This document shows positions 1-6,935 of a stretch of 42,518 bases of DNA, in pieces. Both the position numbers and the translations under genes were made by a program. Positions within the stretch are counted from its first letter, which is position 1. Each line of letters starts with the position of its first letter. This DNA is from Polaribacter sp. SA4-10 (lineage in GTDB: Bacteria; Bacteroidota; Bacteroidia; Flavobacteriales; Flavobacteriaceae): assembly GCA_949519155.1 (NCBI GenBank), contig CATIQU010000032.1, positions 1 to 42,518 on the forward strand. Direction: 5' to 3'. The notes below the pieces were generated by a model that was given only the letters and a program-made list of their open reading frames with translations, did no database searches and had not been told where the DNA came from.

Positions 1-2
1 AA

Positions 3-989
3 GTTAATCAGGCTTTTTTATTTCTACAAGTGAACAGTAAAAGCTTTGACGCAGGTGATGTTTATCTTCAGTTTAAAGGAGAAAGTACTAAAGAAAACAA
101 AACATTCTTAGAGGTCTTTAAATTGCATAACAATAGGATGGAAAGGCTTGTTGGAAAGGAATATACAAAGTCTACATTACATAAGTTTAAAGAAGCTAAA
201 ATGCATGTCGGCAACTTTCTAAAGTCTAGCTATAAAAAGAGTGATATTTTGTTAGAAGCAATTAAGTCCAACTTTTTGAATGACTTTGATTTCTATTTAA
301 AAACAGAGAAGAATCATCAACAGATAACAATAAACAAGAGTATTCAGAGAGTACAAAAGATTGTGAAGCTAGCAGTTGCAGAGGGGTTTTTGAAAAAAGA
401 CCCTTTTATGTTGTTTAGACCTAAGCGTGTTGAGTTGAAGGTTATCTTTCTTACAGATGAAGAGTTAAAGACTTTAGAAAACTATACTTTTTCTCAGCTA
501 AGATTACAGCAAGTAAAGGATTTGTTTATTTTTTGTTGCTATACAGGGCTAGCATATCAAGAAATGTCAGCTTTAACAGCGCAGCACATTAAAATTGGTT
601 TTGATGGAAACCTTTGGATTGAGATGTACAGGCAAAAGACCAATTCTAAGATGGCAGTACCCTTATTGCCTAGAGCTAAGGAATTGTTAAAGCAGTATAA
701 CAATGAATTACCAGTGATTAGCAATCAGAAGTTCAATTCATACTTGAAAGAGATAGCTCTGGTTGTAGGAATTAATAAGAGAGTAACTCATCATACAGCT
801 AGAAAGACTTTTGCAAGCACTGTGCTGCTGTATAATGATGTGCCTATGGAGATCGTGTCAGAATTATTAGGTCATTCTAATATGAATATTACTCAAGCGT
901 ATTATGGTAAGATCGTTCAAAGGAAAGTTAGTGATGAAATGAAAAATTTACATTCAAAATTAGTAGAAAGTAAAACTCCACTTCTATAG
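3..989 (+). CDS. Tyrosine recombinase/integrase, 5'-partial
   Basis: This is a site-specific recombinase of the Bacteroidetes phage/conjugative-element integrase type. The frame is open from base 3 with no stop, so the gene starts outside the window; the GTG at 30 is only an internal codon and the N-terminal arm-binding domain is missing from view. Numbering from that GTG, a SAM-like core-binding domain spans about 25-125 and the catalytic domain about 140-305. Catalytic residues seen are K203 (RQKT), H255-T-A-R258, H282 (LLGHS) and the nucleophile Y291 or Y292. The usual first Arg of TGLR is Ala (TGLAY, A175); IntDOT of Bacteroides also lacks this Arg, so loss of activity does not follow. 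The gene lies at the edge of an element that probably extends to the left. No attachment site could be identified. Confidence 0.9.
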   Translation, partial: VNQAFLFLQVNSKSFDAGDVYLQFKGESTKENKTFLEVFKLHNNRMERLVGKEYTKSTLHKFKEAKMHVGNFLKSSYKKSDILLEAIKSNFLNDFDFYLKTEKNHQQITINKSIQRVQKIVKLAVAEGFLKKDPFMLFRPKRVELKVIFLTDEELKTLENYTFSQLRLQQVKDLFIFCCYTGLAYQEMSALTAQHIKIGFDGNLWIEMYRQKTNSKMAVPLLPRAKELLKQYNNELPVISNQKFNSYLKEIALVVGINKRVTHHTARKTFASTVLLYNDVPMEIVSELLGHSNMNITQAYYGKIVQRKVSDEMKNLHSKLVESKTPLL

Positions 990-999
990 AGAGGTGGAG
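976..999 (+). terminator. Stem-loop over the integrase stop codon
   Basis: CTCCACTTCT at 976-985 pairs with AGAGGTGGAG at 990-999 (one G-T pair) around a 4-nt loop that contains most of the TAG stop codon. The following tract is A/T-rich but not a clean T run, so this may be a weak terminator or a 3' RNA-stabilising hairpin. Confidence 0.4.
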
Positions 1000-1223
1000 T
1001 AATTTATAATATTAGGAAATAGCTGAATTGAATAAAGAAGATATGCCTATGGTTTAGGAATTAATTACAACTACGCATTCCAATAGTTTTTTTTCTTTTT
1101 TAATTAAATTCCAGAATAAACGTAATTATTATGGAATTGAATCTTTTTTTGAGCTATTATAATTAATAATAGAGTTTAATCCTTCCAAAAAGTTTGAACT
1201 TTTGCCAGTCGAGGTCTCTTAAA

Positions 1224-1249
1224 GCTTCACAGAAATGTGAGGCTTTTTT
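1224..1249 (+). terminator. Rho-independent terminator
   Basis: GCTTCACA (1224-1231), loop GAAA and TGTGAGGC (1236-1243) form an 8-bp stem with one G-T pair, followed by six T (1244-1249). It sits about 235 bp downstream of the integrase stop. It could terminate the integrase transcript or an unseen small RNA. Confidence 0.75.
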
Positions 1250-1270
1250 GTTGGGATAAATTTATATTAA

Positions 1271-1301
1271 TTGCATTTTACAATTAATATAATTATATTT
1301 G
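1271..1301 (+). promoter_or_regulatory. Bacteroidetes-type promoter of the lipoprotein gene
   Basis: TTG (1271-1273), a 20-bp spacer and TATATTTG (1294-1301) match the Bacteroidetes -33/-7 pattern TTG ... TAnnTTTG. Transcription would start near 1308, about 20 nt before the ATG at 1328. Confidence 0.65.
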
Positions 1302-1327
1302 AAGTATAATCTATAAATCAGAATAAA

Positions 1328-1822
1328 ATGAAAAAAATAGTAGGTGTATTTGCCATGGCCGTAGTGTTGTTTTCTTGCAACCAGCCCACAACTGAAGTAA
1401 TTGTAAATAAACAAGCGGGCGAATGGGTTTCTTCGGGTGCTAAGTATTCAATGGGAGACGATACCAACGTTGCCACTGTAAAAGCCTTTATAGAAGGATA
1501 TGAAAAGATGAATGTTGAAACCATCTTTAACCTTTCTCAAGATTCGGTAAAAGTATTTTTGCATAATCTAGAAACACCCATGTATATGAACAGAACGCTG
1601 CTTACTCAGATGTTTTCCCAATATGATTCTATTCAAGCGACGCCGCTTTATTTTTTACCTTACCAAATAGAAGGATGGGAGCATAGTATTGTGGAGGTAG
1701 TTTCTAAAGAAAAACGTTTTCTAAAAGATGGAACCACAGAAAATGTACGTTTTTTAGAAAAATTTATGATTGACAAAGAAGGAAAGGTGTTTACAATTCG
1801 CCAATTCGATGCTGCTTGGTAA
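1328..1822 (+). CDS. Small lipoprotein with a SnoaL/NTF2-like body
   Basis: The 164-aa protein begins with a lipoprotein signal: a charged start, a hydrophobic stretch and the lipobox LFSC, giving a lipidated Cys17. It is therefore probably anchored in a membrane facing the periplasm or outer surface. The mature part (about residues 45-164) has the alternating helix and strand pattern of SnoaL/NTF2-like folds, with a VKAFIEGYEKMN helix near the start and a C-terminal strand ending in RQFDAAW. No catalytic residues can be assigned, and many relatives in Flavobacteria are simply called nuclear transport factor 2 family proteins. It is monocistronic, with its own promoter and a strong terminator. 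The fold call is from pattern only and is moderate. Confidence 0.75.
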   Translation: MKKIVGVFAMAVVLFSCNQPTTEVIVNKQAGEWVSSGAKYSMGDDTNVATVKAFIEGYEKMNVETIFNLSQDSVKVFLHNLETPMYMNRTLLTQMFSQYDSIQATPLYFLPYQIEGWEHSIVEVVSKEKRFLKDGTTENVRFLEKFMIDKEGKVFTIRQFDAAW

Positions 1823-1849
1823 ACTTTTTAGCTGTGTAGCCCTAAAAAA

Positions 1850-1875
1850 CCTTACTAGAAATAGTAAGGTTTTTT
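1850..1875 (+). terminator. Rho-independent terminator
   Basis: A perfect 8-bp stem, CCTTACTA (1850-1857) with TAGTAAGG (1862-1869), encloses a GAAA loop and is followed by a T run. It ends the lipoprotein transcript 27 bp after the stop codon. Confidence 0.85.
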
Positions 1876-2019
1876 GTTTTCTGTCCATAACCAAATCCAG
1901 TTATACCCTTATAATGACCACTTATTCCTCAATAGCGCCACTTGTTTATTGGTGCCTTCATCTTCATTGTAATTTTTGATATTTACATATATTTAGGGGT
2001 TAAAATTCTAAAATAGGAT

Positions 2020-2733
2020 ATGTCAGAAGCACACAAAAAACAACTAGAACAACAATTGTGGAACATCGCGAATACTCTCAGAGGTAAAATGGATGCCGAT
2101 GAATTTTGGGATTATATTCTTGGTTTTATTTTCTTTAAATACCTCTCTGAGCGCATGCATTTATATGCTAATAAGTTGTTAGAAGAAGATGGCATGACTT
2201 TTAATGAGTTGAATGAAAACACATCAGAAGGAAAAGAATATTTAGAAGCGATTCAAGAAGAAGCATTGGGAAAGTTAGGGTATTATCTAAAACCTTCTGA
2301 GCTTTTTACCAATATAGCCGCTAAAGGAAATTCTTTAGAGGGAGGGGATACTTTTATTTTAGAGGATCTAACTACGATTCTAAGAAACATTGAATCTAGC
2401 ACAATGGGAACTGAGAGTGAAGATGACTTTGGAAACCTCTTTGAAGACTTAGATCTCACCTCCACCAAGTTAGGTAAAACAGACGAACAGCGAAATACCA
2501 TTATATCGAAAGTATTATCACACTTAGATAAAATAGACTTTCAGTTAGAAAATACAGAGCTTGATGTTTTGGGTGATGCCTATGAATACCTTATCTCACA
2601 GTTTGCAAGTGGAGCAGGTAAAAAGGCAGGAGAGTTTTATACGCCTCAAGAAGTTTCACAAATAGCCCAAGTTTGTTTTTTAGGACTACCAATCAATTCA
2701 ATATATAATCTTTCATCTAAAATAGAAGGATAA
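2020..2733 (+). pseudogene. hsdM: hsdM, type I restriction methylase subunit, 3'-truncated remnant
   Basis: Residues 1-214 are a recognisable N-terminal half of a type I DNA methylase: the helical HsdM_N domain (DADEFWDYILGFIFFKYLSERM), then the start of the N6-adenine methylase domain up to GEFYTPQEVSQI. An intact protein would continue into the SAM-binding DPxxGSG motif and the catalytic NPPF motif; both are absent. After about base 2660 the frame reads 22 residues of antisense cas9 before a stop at 2731-2733, so the annotated C-terminus is not hsdM-derived. No hsdS or hsdR is nearby. The remaining frame is undamaged, which suggests the truncation is fairly recent or the stump is under little decay. 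It cannot methylate DNA. Confidence 0.9.
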
Positions 2734-3391
2734 AATTTCTTTTGAAATTCCCAAATAACATCAAACTCTCTCTGTAAATCAGAACGATAAAAATCTGGAA
2801 TATAATTTTTATGCTCCCTAAGTAAACTGAAAACATATTGTCCAACTGTTATATTCTTGTCATACAATTCTTTTGCGATGGTCATTCCATCAATTAAAAT
2901 CCCTTCCTCTTTATTTTTTAATATTCGATTACTTTTATAACCACGTTTTTTATTTATGGTTAATAAAACTCGAGCAAACTCGTCTAAATGGATCTTTTCT
3001 TTAGTTGCTTTATATCTTAAAAACAGGGTGTCATGTGTGGATCTTTTTCCAGTTTCAGCAAGTGGACTTTTGGTGGAAATAATGTGATTTTCGGTTAAAA
3101 CTTCAATTAATTTTTTTCTTCGAAGTTTAAAGCGTTGCAGGTTTCTTCTTGCTGCTCGCTTTTGAGTTCTGTTTGCACTCGAAGACAACCCTTTTCCAGC
3201 AATAAAATCGTCTTTTGGACTCTTAGATTCTGTGACTTTCCCGTTTTCTCTACTTTGCTAAAGCTTTCATACTGGATCGCTCTAACTCCAGTTTTTTTGA
3301 TTTCTGATTTCTCTTTTGAGTTTTCATCCTAAAGAACTAAAGCCCAACTAATTGAAGTTGTTCCAAGATCTAAACCTAATATTTTTTTCAT
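2660..3391 (-). pseudogene. cas9: cas9 (type II-C), 5' remnant with stop, frameshift and 3' truncation
   Basis: From the ATG at 3391 the protein reads MKKILGLDLGTTSISWALV, the RuvC-I motif with catalytic Asp at residue 8. A TAG follows at codon 21 (3329-3331). The frame continues to a 1-nt deletion in a short A run of the coding strand (about 3237-3239). The next frame then carries GKGLSSSANRTQKRAARRNL, the entry to the Arg-rich bridge helix, and the start of the recognition lobe (ARVLLTINKKRGYKSNR, IPDFYRSDLQREFDVIW). Homology ends near 2660 at QTWAIC. About 245 codons remain, where Bacteroidetes II-C Cas9 proteins usually exceed 1,300 residues. The HNH, RuvC-II/III and PAM-interacting parts are gone. 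The intact tracrRNA lies divergently upstream. cas1, cas2 and an array are not visible. Confidence 0.92.
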
Positions 3392-3518
3392 AGCTTTTTA
3401 GTATCAATTTTTTAAGATTGAAATTTTTTGTCTTCAAAAGGAGGTAATTAAGACTTCAATTTTTTTTTAAAAATAATCTTTTTTTTTCAAATAACTACAT
3501 ATGTTAATATTTTTTTTG

Positions 3519-3526
3519 TACTTTTG
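3519..3526 (+). promoter_or_regulatory. -7 box of the tracrRNA promoter
   Basis: TACTTTTG matches TAnnTTTG exactly and places the start of transcription near 3530, just before the anti-repeat. A clear -33 TTG at the ideal spacing is not seen. Confidence 0.65.
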
Positions 3527-3529
3527 TTT

Positions 3530-3617
3530 CACAATTTGAAATCAATTCACAACAAGGATTATTCCGTTGTGAAAACATTTAAAGCGGCATCTTATTTATT
3601 TTGATGTCGCTTTTTTT
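3530..3617 (+). ncRNA. tracrRNA: tracrRNA of a type II-C CRISPR-Cas9 system, apparently intact
   Basis: Four parts lie in the expected order. (1) An anti-repeat (about 3530-3553) whose complement begins GTTGTGAATTGATTTC, the style of the 5' end of Flavobacteria II-C CRISPR repeats. (2) A core AAGGATTATTCCGTT (3554-3568) resembling the nexus AAGGCTAGTCCGTT of the S. pyogenes tracrRNA. (3) An 8-bp inverted repeat TTCACAAC/GTTGTGAA (3546-3553 with 3566-3573) spanning the nexus. (4) A terminal hairpin GCGGCATC (3584-3591) with GATGTCGC (3603-3610), one G-T pair, followed by seven T. A -7 promoter box lies directly upstream. It is transcribed away from the broken cas9. Boundaries are predicted to within a few bases. 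Its crRNA partners and Cas9 are not present in the window. Confidence 0.85.
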
Positions 3618-3755
3618 ATGTGTCAACAAAAAAAAATGCATTTAGTAAAGTTCATAAACCTTCCAACTTAGTTTTTTAAACTGTTTATCCAGTTAATGCG
3701 TTGAAAAAGGAGAGCATAAGTGTTTTTAATTTTCCTATCTTTTTGGAAAATCAAT

Positions 3756-6059
3756 TTATAAATTGGCAGTCTCTTTCTGTATAGAAATGACAACCGTTTT
3801 AGAAGTAGGCGTATTGCTGATATCAGCTTTGCTTGTAATAGAAACTAATACATTTGTTTCAGGAAAATAGGTTGCAGTACATTGCCTTGGAATGTTATAG
3901 GGAACTACCAAAAAGCCAAGAGCATGCCTTTCCTCACCATTAAAATGACTGGTTAAATTCACCTTATCTAATTTTTGAAGCCCATGCTGTTCCATGTCTT
4001 CAGCATTCATAAAGATAATTCTTCGTTCATTTAAAACCCCTCGATATCGATCATTTAAGCCGTATATAGTAGTGTTGTATTGATCATGAGTTCGAATGGT
4101 CATCATTAAAAATTGATGATTTTCCAATGGTATTGCTGAAGGTTTATTGCTGCTAAAATTCGCTTTTCCAGTAGCCGTCGGTGTAAAGTCATTTTCGCGT
4201 GCGTTGTTTGGTAAAGTAAATCCTCCCGGAATTCGAATCCGTTGATTGTATTTTTGAAAGCCTGGAATTGTCGCTTCAATTTTCTCACGTACTAAATCAT
4301 AGTTTGCAGCCATTCCCGACCAACCCGTTGTTGTGTTTTTGAGTGTTGCCTTAGCAAGTCCAGCTACGATTGCGGGTTCACTTAATAATAGGTTAGAGTG
4401 AGGCACTAAATGCCCTTTTGATTGATGCACAATTCCCATGGAATTTTCTACTGAAATAAATTGTTCTCCAGAACTTTGAATGTCTTTTTCAGAACGCCCC
4501 AAACAAGGTAGAATCAGGGCTTTTTTACCATGTATTAAATGACTTCTATTTAGTTTTGTAGATATTTGAACCGATAAGCTACACTGCTGCATTGCTTTTG
4601 CTGTAAATTCGGTATCTGGAGTTGCAGAAATAAAATTCCCTCCCATTCCTATAAACACCGTTGCCTTTTTCTGATCCATAGCTTCAATTGCTGAAACAAC
4701 ATCATAGCCATGTTTTCTGGGAGCTTTAAAAGAAAATTCCTTTTCTAAATTGTCTAAAAAAACATCTTTTGGTTTTTCCCAGATTCCCATTGTTCGATCT
4801 CCTTGTACATTAGAATGCCCACGGACTGGACAAGTACCTGCTCCTTTTTTTCCAATACTCCCTTTTAATAATAGCAAATTCACAATTTCACGAATATTAT
4901 CAACAGAATTTTTGTGCTGAGTAAGCCCCATTGCCCAACAAACAATAATATTCTCATTATTGATGATGAGAGCAGTTGCTTTTTCTATTTCAGAAAGAAC
5001 CAAACCTGTTTGCGGCAATAGTTCTTCAATAGTATAAGATTCTAAATCTTCTAAAAAGGCGTCAATCCCTGCTGTTTTTTCATTAATGAATTGATGATTA
5101 AAAACCCCATTTGGGTCTTTATCCTCTTTCAATTTCATTAATTTTAAAATGATTTTTAACAATGCAACATCACCATTTATTTTTACTTGTAGAAATAAAT
5201 CCGTTAAATCCTGTCCCTTTCCTACCCATTTTAAGGGGTTTTGCGGGTCTTTATAATTGAGTAACCCCACTTCTGGAAGTGGGTTTATTGTAATTATTTT
5301 ACCACCTTTCTTTTTAGTTTCACTCAAAGCAGTTAGCATTCGAGGATGATTTGTTCCTGGATTTTGCCCCATAACAATCACTAAATCTGCATGATTAAAA
5401 TCATCTAAAGTAACCGATCCTTTTCCAATTCCTAATGTTTCAGAAAGTGCGACTCCGCTAGATTCATGACACATGTTAGAACAATCTGGTAAGTTGTTGG
5501 TGCCAAATTCTCTTACAAACAGTTGGTATAAAAAAGCAGCTTCATTACTCGTTCTCCCCGAGGTATAAAAAATCGCTTCATCTGGAGATTTTAATTGATT
5601 TAACTCTTGACCTATCAGATTAAAAGCTGCGTCCCAAGAAATTTCTTCATAGTGGTCTTTACCTTCAGGTAAATACATGGGGTGTGTAATTCTTCCGCTT
5701 TTCCCAATTTCATAATCAGACAATTGCGAAAGTTCTTGTACCGAATGTGTGGCAAAAAATAGGGGAGAAACCTTGTTTTTTGTCGCTTCTTCCGCAACGG
5801 CTTTTGCGCCATTTTCGCAATACTCTGCTAAAAAAGCACGTTTGGCATCTGGATCAGGCCATGCACAGCCTGGGCAATCAAAACCATTTTTCTGATTTAA
5901 ATTTTTTAATAAGACAATTCCTTTAATAAGTCCAACTTCATTTTTAATGTGTGACAACGCCGATGTAACTGCTTTTACACCCACTGCAGAGGCGGGAATT
6001 TCTGTCAATTTAATTCCCGTTAATTTAGTAGGCGGTTGTACATGTATTTTTTTTTCCAT
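3756..6059 (-). CDS. YdeP/FdhF-like molybdopterin oxidoreductase
   Basis: The 767-aa product belongs to the YdeP branch of the formate dehydrogenase H-like molybdopterin enzymes. The family signature CPGCAWPDP is at about 62-70 with a further Cys at 81, possible ligands of an iron-sulfur cluster. A Cys in NMCHESS (about 197) occupies the place of the catalytic Cys/Sec of FdhF; there is no TGA, so no selenocysteine. Further pterin-binding motifs are VIVMGQNPGTNHPRM and RGHSNVQGDRTMGI. A C-terminal molydop_binding domain spans about 640-760 (TIRTHDQYNTTIYG). There is no Tat signal, so it is likely cytoplasmic. The E. coli homologue is linked to acid resistance, but the true substrate of the family is not settled. 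It starts 7 bp after fdhD, which is expected to sulfurate its cofactor. Confidence 0.93.
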   Translation of the reverse strand: MEKKIHVQPPTKLTGIKLTEIPASAVGVKAVTSALSHIKNEVGLIKGIVLLKNLNQKNGFDCPGCAWPDPDAKRAFLAEYCENGAKAVAEEATKNKVSPLFFATHSVQELSQLSDYEIGKSGRITHPMYLPEGKDHYEEISWDAAFNLIGQELNQLKSPDEAIFYTSGRTSNEAAFLYQLFVREFGTNNLPDCSNMCHESSGVALSETLGIGKGSVTLDDFNHADLVIVMGQNPGTNHPRMLTALSETKKKGGKIITINPLPEVGLLNYKDPQNPLKWVGKGQDLTDLFLQVKINGDVALLKIILKLMKLKEDKDPNGVFNHQFINEKTAGIDAFLEDLESYTIEELLPQTGLVLSEIEKATALIINNENIIVCWAMGLTQHKNSVDNIREIVNLLLLKGSIGKKGAGTCPVRGHSNVQGDRTMGIWEKPKDVFLDNLEKEFSFKAPRKHGYDVVSAIEAMDQKKATVFIGMGGNFISATPDTEFTAKAMQQCSLSVQISTKLNRSHLIHGKKALILPCLGRSEKDIQSSGEQFISVENSMGIVHQSKGHLVPHSNLLLSEPAIVAGLAKATLKNTTTGWSGMAANYDLVREKIEATIPGFQKYNQRIRIPGGFTLPNNARENDFTPTATGKANFSSNKPSAIPLENHQFLMMTIRTHDQYNTTIYGLNDRYRGVLNERRIIFMNAEDMEQHGLQKLDKVNLTSHFNGEERHALGFLVVPYNIPRQCTATYFPETNVLVSITSKADISNTPTSKTVVISIQKETANL

Positions 6060-6066
6060 CCGTAGC

Positions 6067-6858
6067 TTATTTTAAATAATTGGGGTTGGCATAAATCGTC
6101 ATTTTTTCATCTCTCGTAAAGCCTATTAAACAAATACCAAACTCTTTCGAGAAATCTACCGCTAATGACGAACAGGCTGAAACCGCAACAATTATTGGTA
6201 TTCTTGCAATAAAAGCTTTGGATACGATTTCATACGAAACACGTCCACTAACCAACATAAAAGTAGCGTCATTTAATTGCTTTTTGAGCAATAATTCACC
6301 GACAACTTTATCAACAGCATTGTGTCTTCCAATATCTTCTTGAATGCTTAACAGGGTATTGTTTGCGTTAAATAACGCTGCAGCATGACTGCCTCCAGAT
6401 CTTTTAAACGTTTTCTGATGCTCTTGCATCACGCCAAACATTTTTTGGATACTTGCAGCTGCTAATACATTTTTTATGTTGATGGCATCGCCAGAAACGG
6501 CGAGGTCTTTTAATTCTTGCTTGCCACAAATTCCGCAAGAAGAAACAGATAACAACGTTCGTTTATTCAAATATCCTTTCCCTAACAATTCCTTAGGTAT
6601 TGAGATATTTACAATAGTTTCCCCGCTTTTTTTTACCTCGATTACCTCAAAATGAAAAACAGCCTCTTGTTTATAGATGTCTTCCGCAAACAGCAATCCT
6701 CTCACCAGTTCAAGATCGTTGTCAGGCGTTCTCATTACTACTGTATATGGCGTGTTGTTTATATTGATTTGTAAGGGAGCCTCTATAACTAAGGCATCAT
6801 CAGTTTTAGACTGTGAACTGGAGACTACTTTTATACCTTCGTAATTAAGTGTTTGCAT
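6067..6858 (-). CDS. fdhD: FdhD, sulfurtransferase for formate dehydrogenase-type enzymes
   Basis: The 263-aa protein matches FdhD, which passes sulfur from a cysteine desulfurase to the bis-MGD cofactor of FdhF-type enzymes. The conserved SSCGICG motif gives the reactive C108-x-x-C111 pair. Other family landmarks are the TPxNDxELVxGLLFAE region (about 44-60), GGSHAAALF, EDIGRHNAVDKVVG and VSGRVSYEIV. Length is normal. It is the first gene of a two-gene operon with the YdeP-type oxidoreductase, with 7 bp between them. A promoter box TAAGTTTG lies 25 bp upstream of the ATG. Confidence 0.96.
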   Translation of the reverse strand: MQTLNYEGIKVVSSSQSKTDDALVIEAPLQININNTPYTVVMRTPDNDLELVRGLLFAEDIYKQEAVFHFEVIEVKKSGETIVNISIPKELLGKGYLNKRTLLSVSSCGICGKQELKDLAVSGDAINIKNVLAAASIQKMFGVMQEHQKTFKRSGGSHAAALFNANNTLLSIQEDIGRHNAVDKVVGELLLKKQLNDATFMLVSGRVSYEIVSKAFIARIPIIVAVSACSSLAVDFSKEFGICLIGFTRDEKMTIYANPNYLK

Positions 6859-6882
6859 CTTTTCATCTAATTTGCGACCTTA

Positions 6883-6890
6883 CAAACTTA
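6883..6890 (-). promoter_or_regulatory. -7 box for the fdhD-ydeP operon
   Basis: Read on the minus strand this is TAAGTTTG, an exact TAnnTTTG match. It lies in the 77-bp gap before fdhD and implies a short leader. Confidence 0.5.
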
Positions 6891-6935
6891 CTAAAAATGT
6901 CGATGAGTAAAAACACAAAATAGTTGAAATTCAAT

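Larger units (their letters stand above)
990..1327. other. Intergenic region, integrase to lipoprotein
   Basis: This is 338 bp without a convincing coding frame. It holds the second half of the integrase 3' hairpin, a good terminator at 1224-1249 and the lipoprotein promoter at 1271-1301. The rest is AT-rich. I looked for a tRNA 3' end or a direct repeat that could be an integrase attachment site and saw none. Confidence 0.6.
3392..3755. other. Region between cas9 remnant and YdeP gene: holds the tracrRNA
   Basis: There is no protein-coding frame here. Besides the tracrRNA (3530-3617) and its promoter, 3418-3468 can fold on the + strand: TTGAA and GTCTT pair with AAGAC and TTCAA, with an asymmetric T-rich bulge, followed by nine T. 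This is a weak terminator-like structure that also encloses an AAGGAGGT string. From 3620 to 3755 I see only AT-rich sequence with no repeat resembling a CRISPR unit. Confidence 0.55.

Noticed and set aside
1190..1250. tRNA 3' end or attachment site for the integrase
   Set aside because: The TTTGCCAGTCGAGGTCTC string lacks the T-arm consensus and acceptor pairing of a tRNA, and no second copy of it was seen.
1770..1979. A 69-aa frame after the lipoprotein gene
   Set aside because: It overlaps the lipoprotein end and the terminator hairpin in another frame and has no recognisable content.
2661..2733. The last 22 residues of the hsdM frame as a genuine novel C-terminus
   Set aside because: They are antisense to a cas9 frame with clear homology, so they arise from the deletion joint.
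2000..3755. A CRISPR array near the cas9 remnant
   Set aside because: I looked for repeats starting GTTGTGAATTG or any 30-48 bp unit recurring at regular spacing. Only the tracrRNA anti-repeat and its own stem are present.
5455..5480. Selenocysteine in the YdeP-type oxidoreductase
   Set aside because: The position holds a Cys codon in NMCHESS and there is no in-frame TGA.
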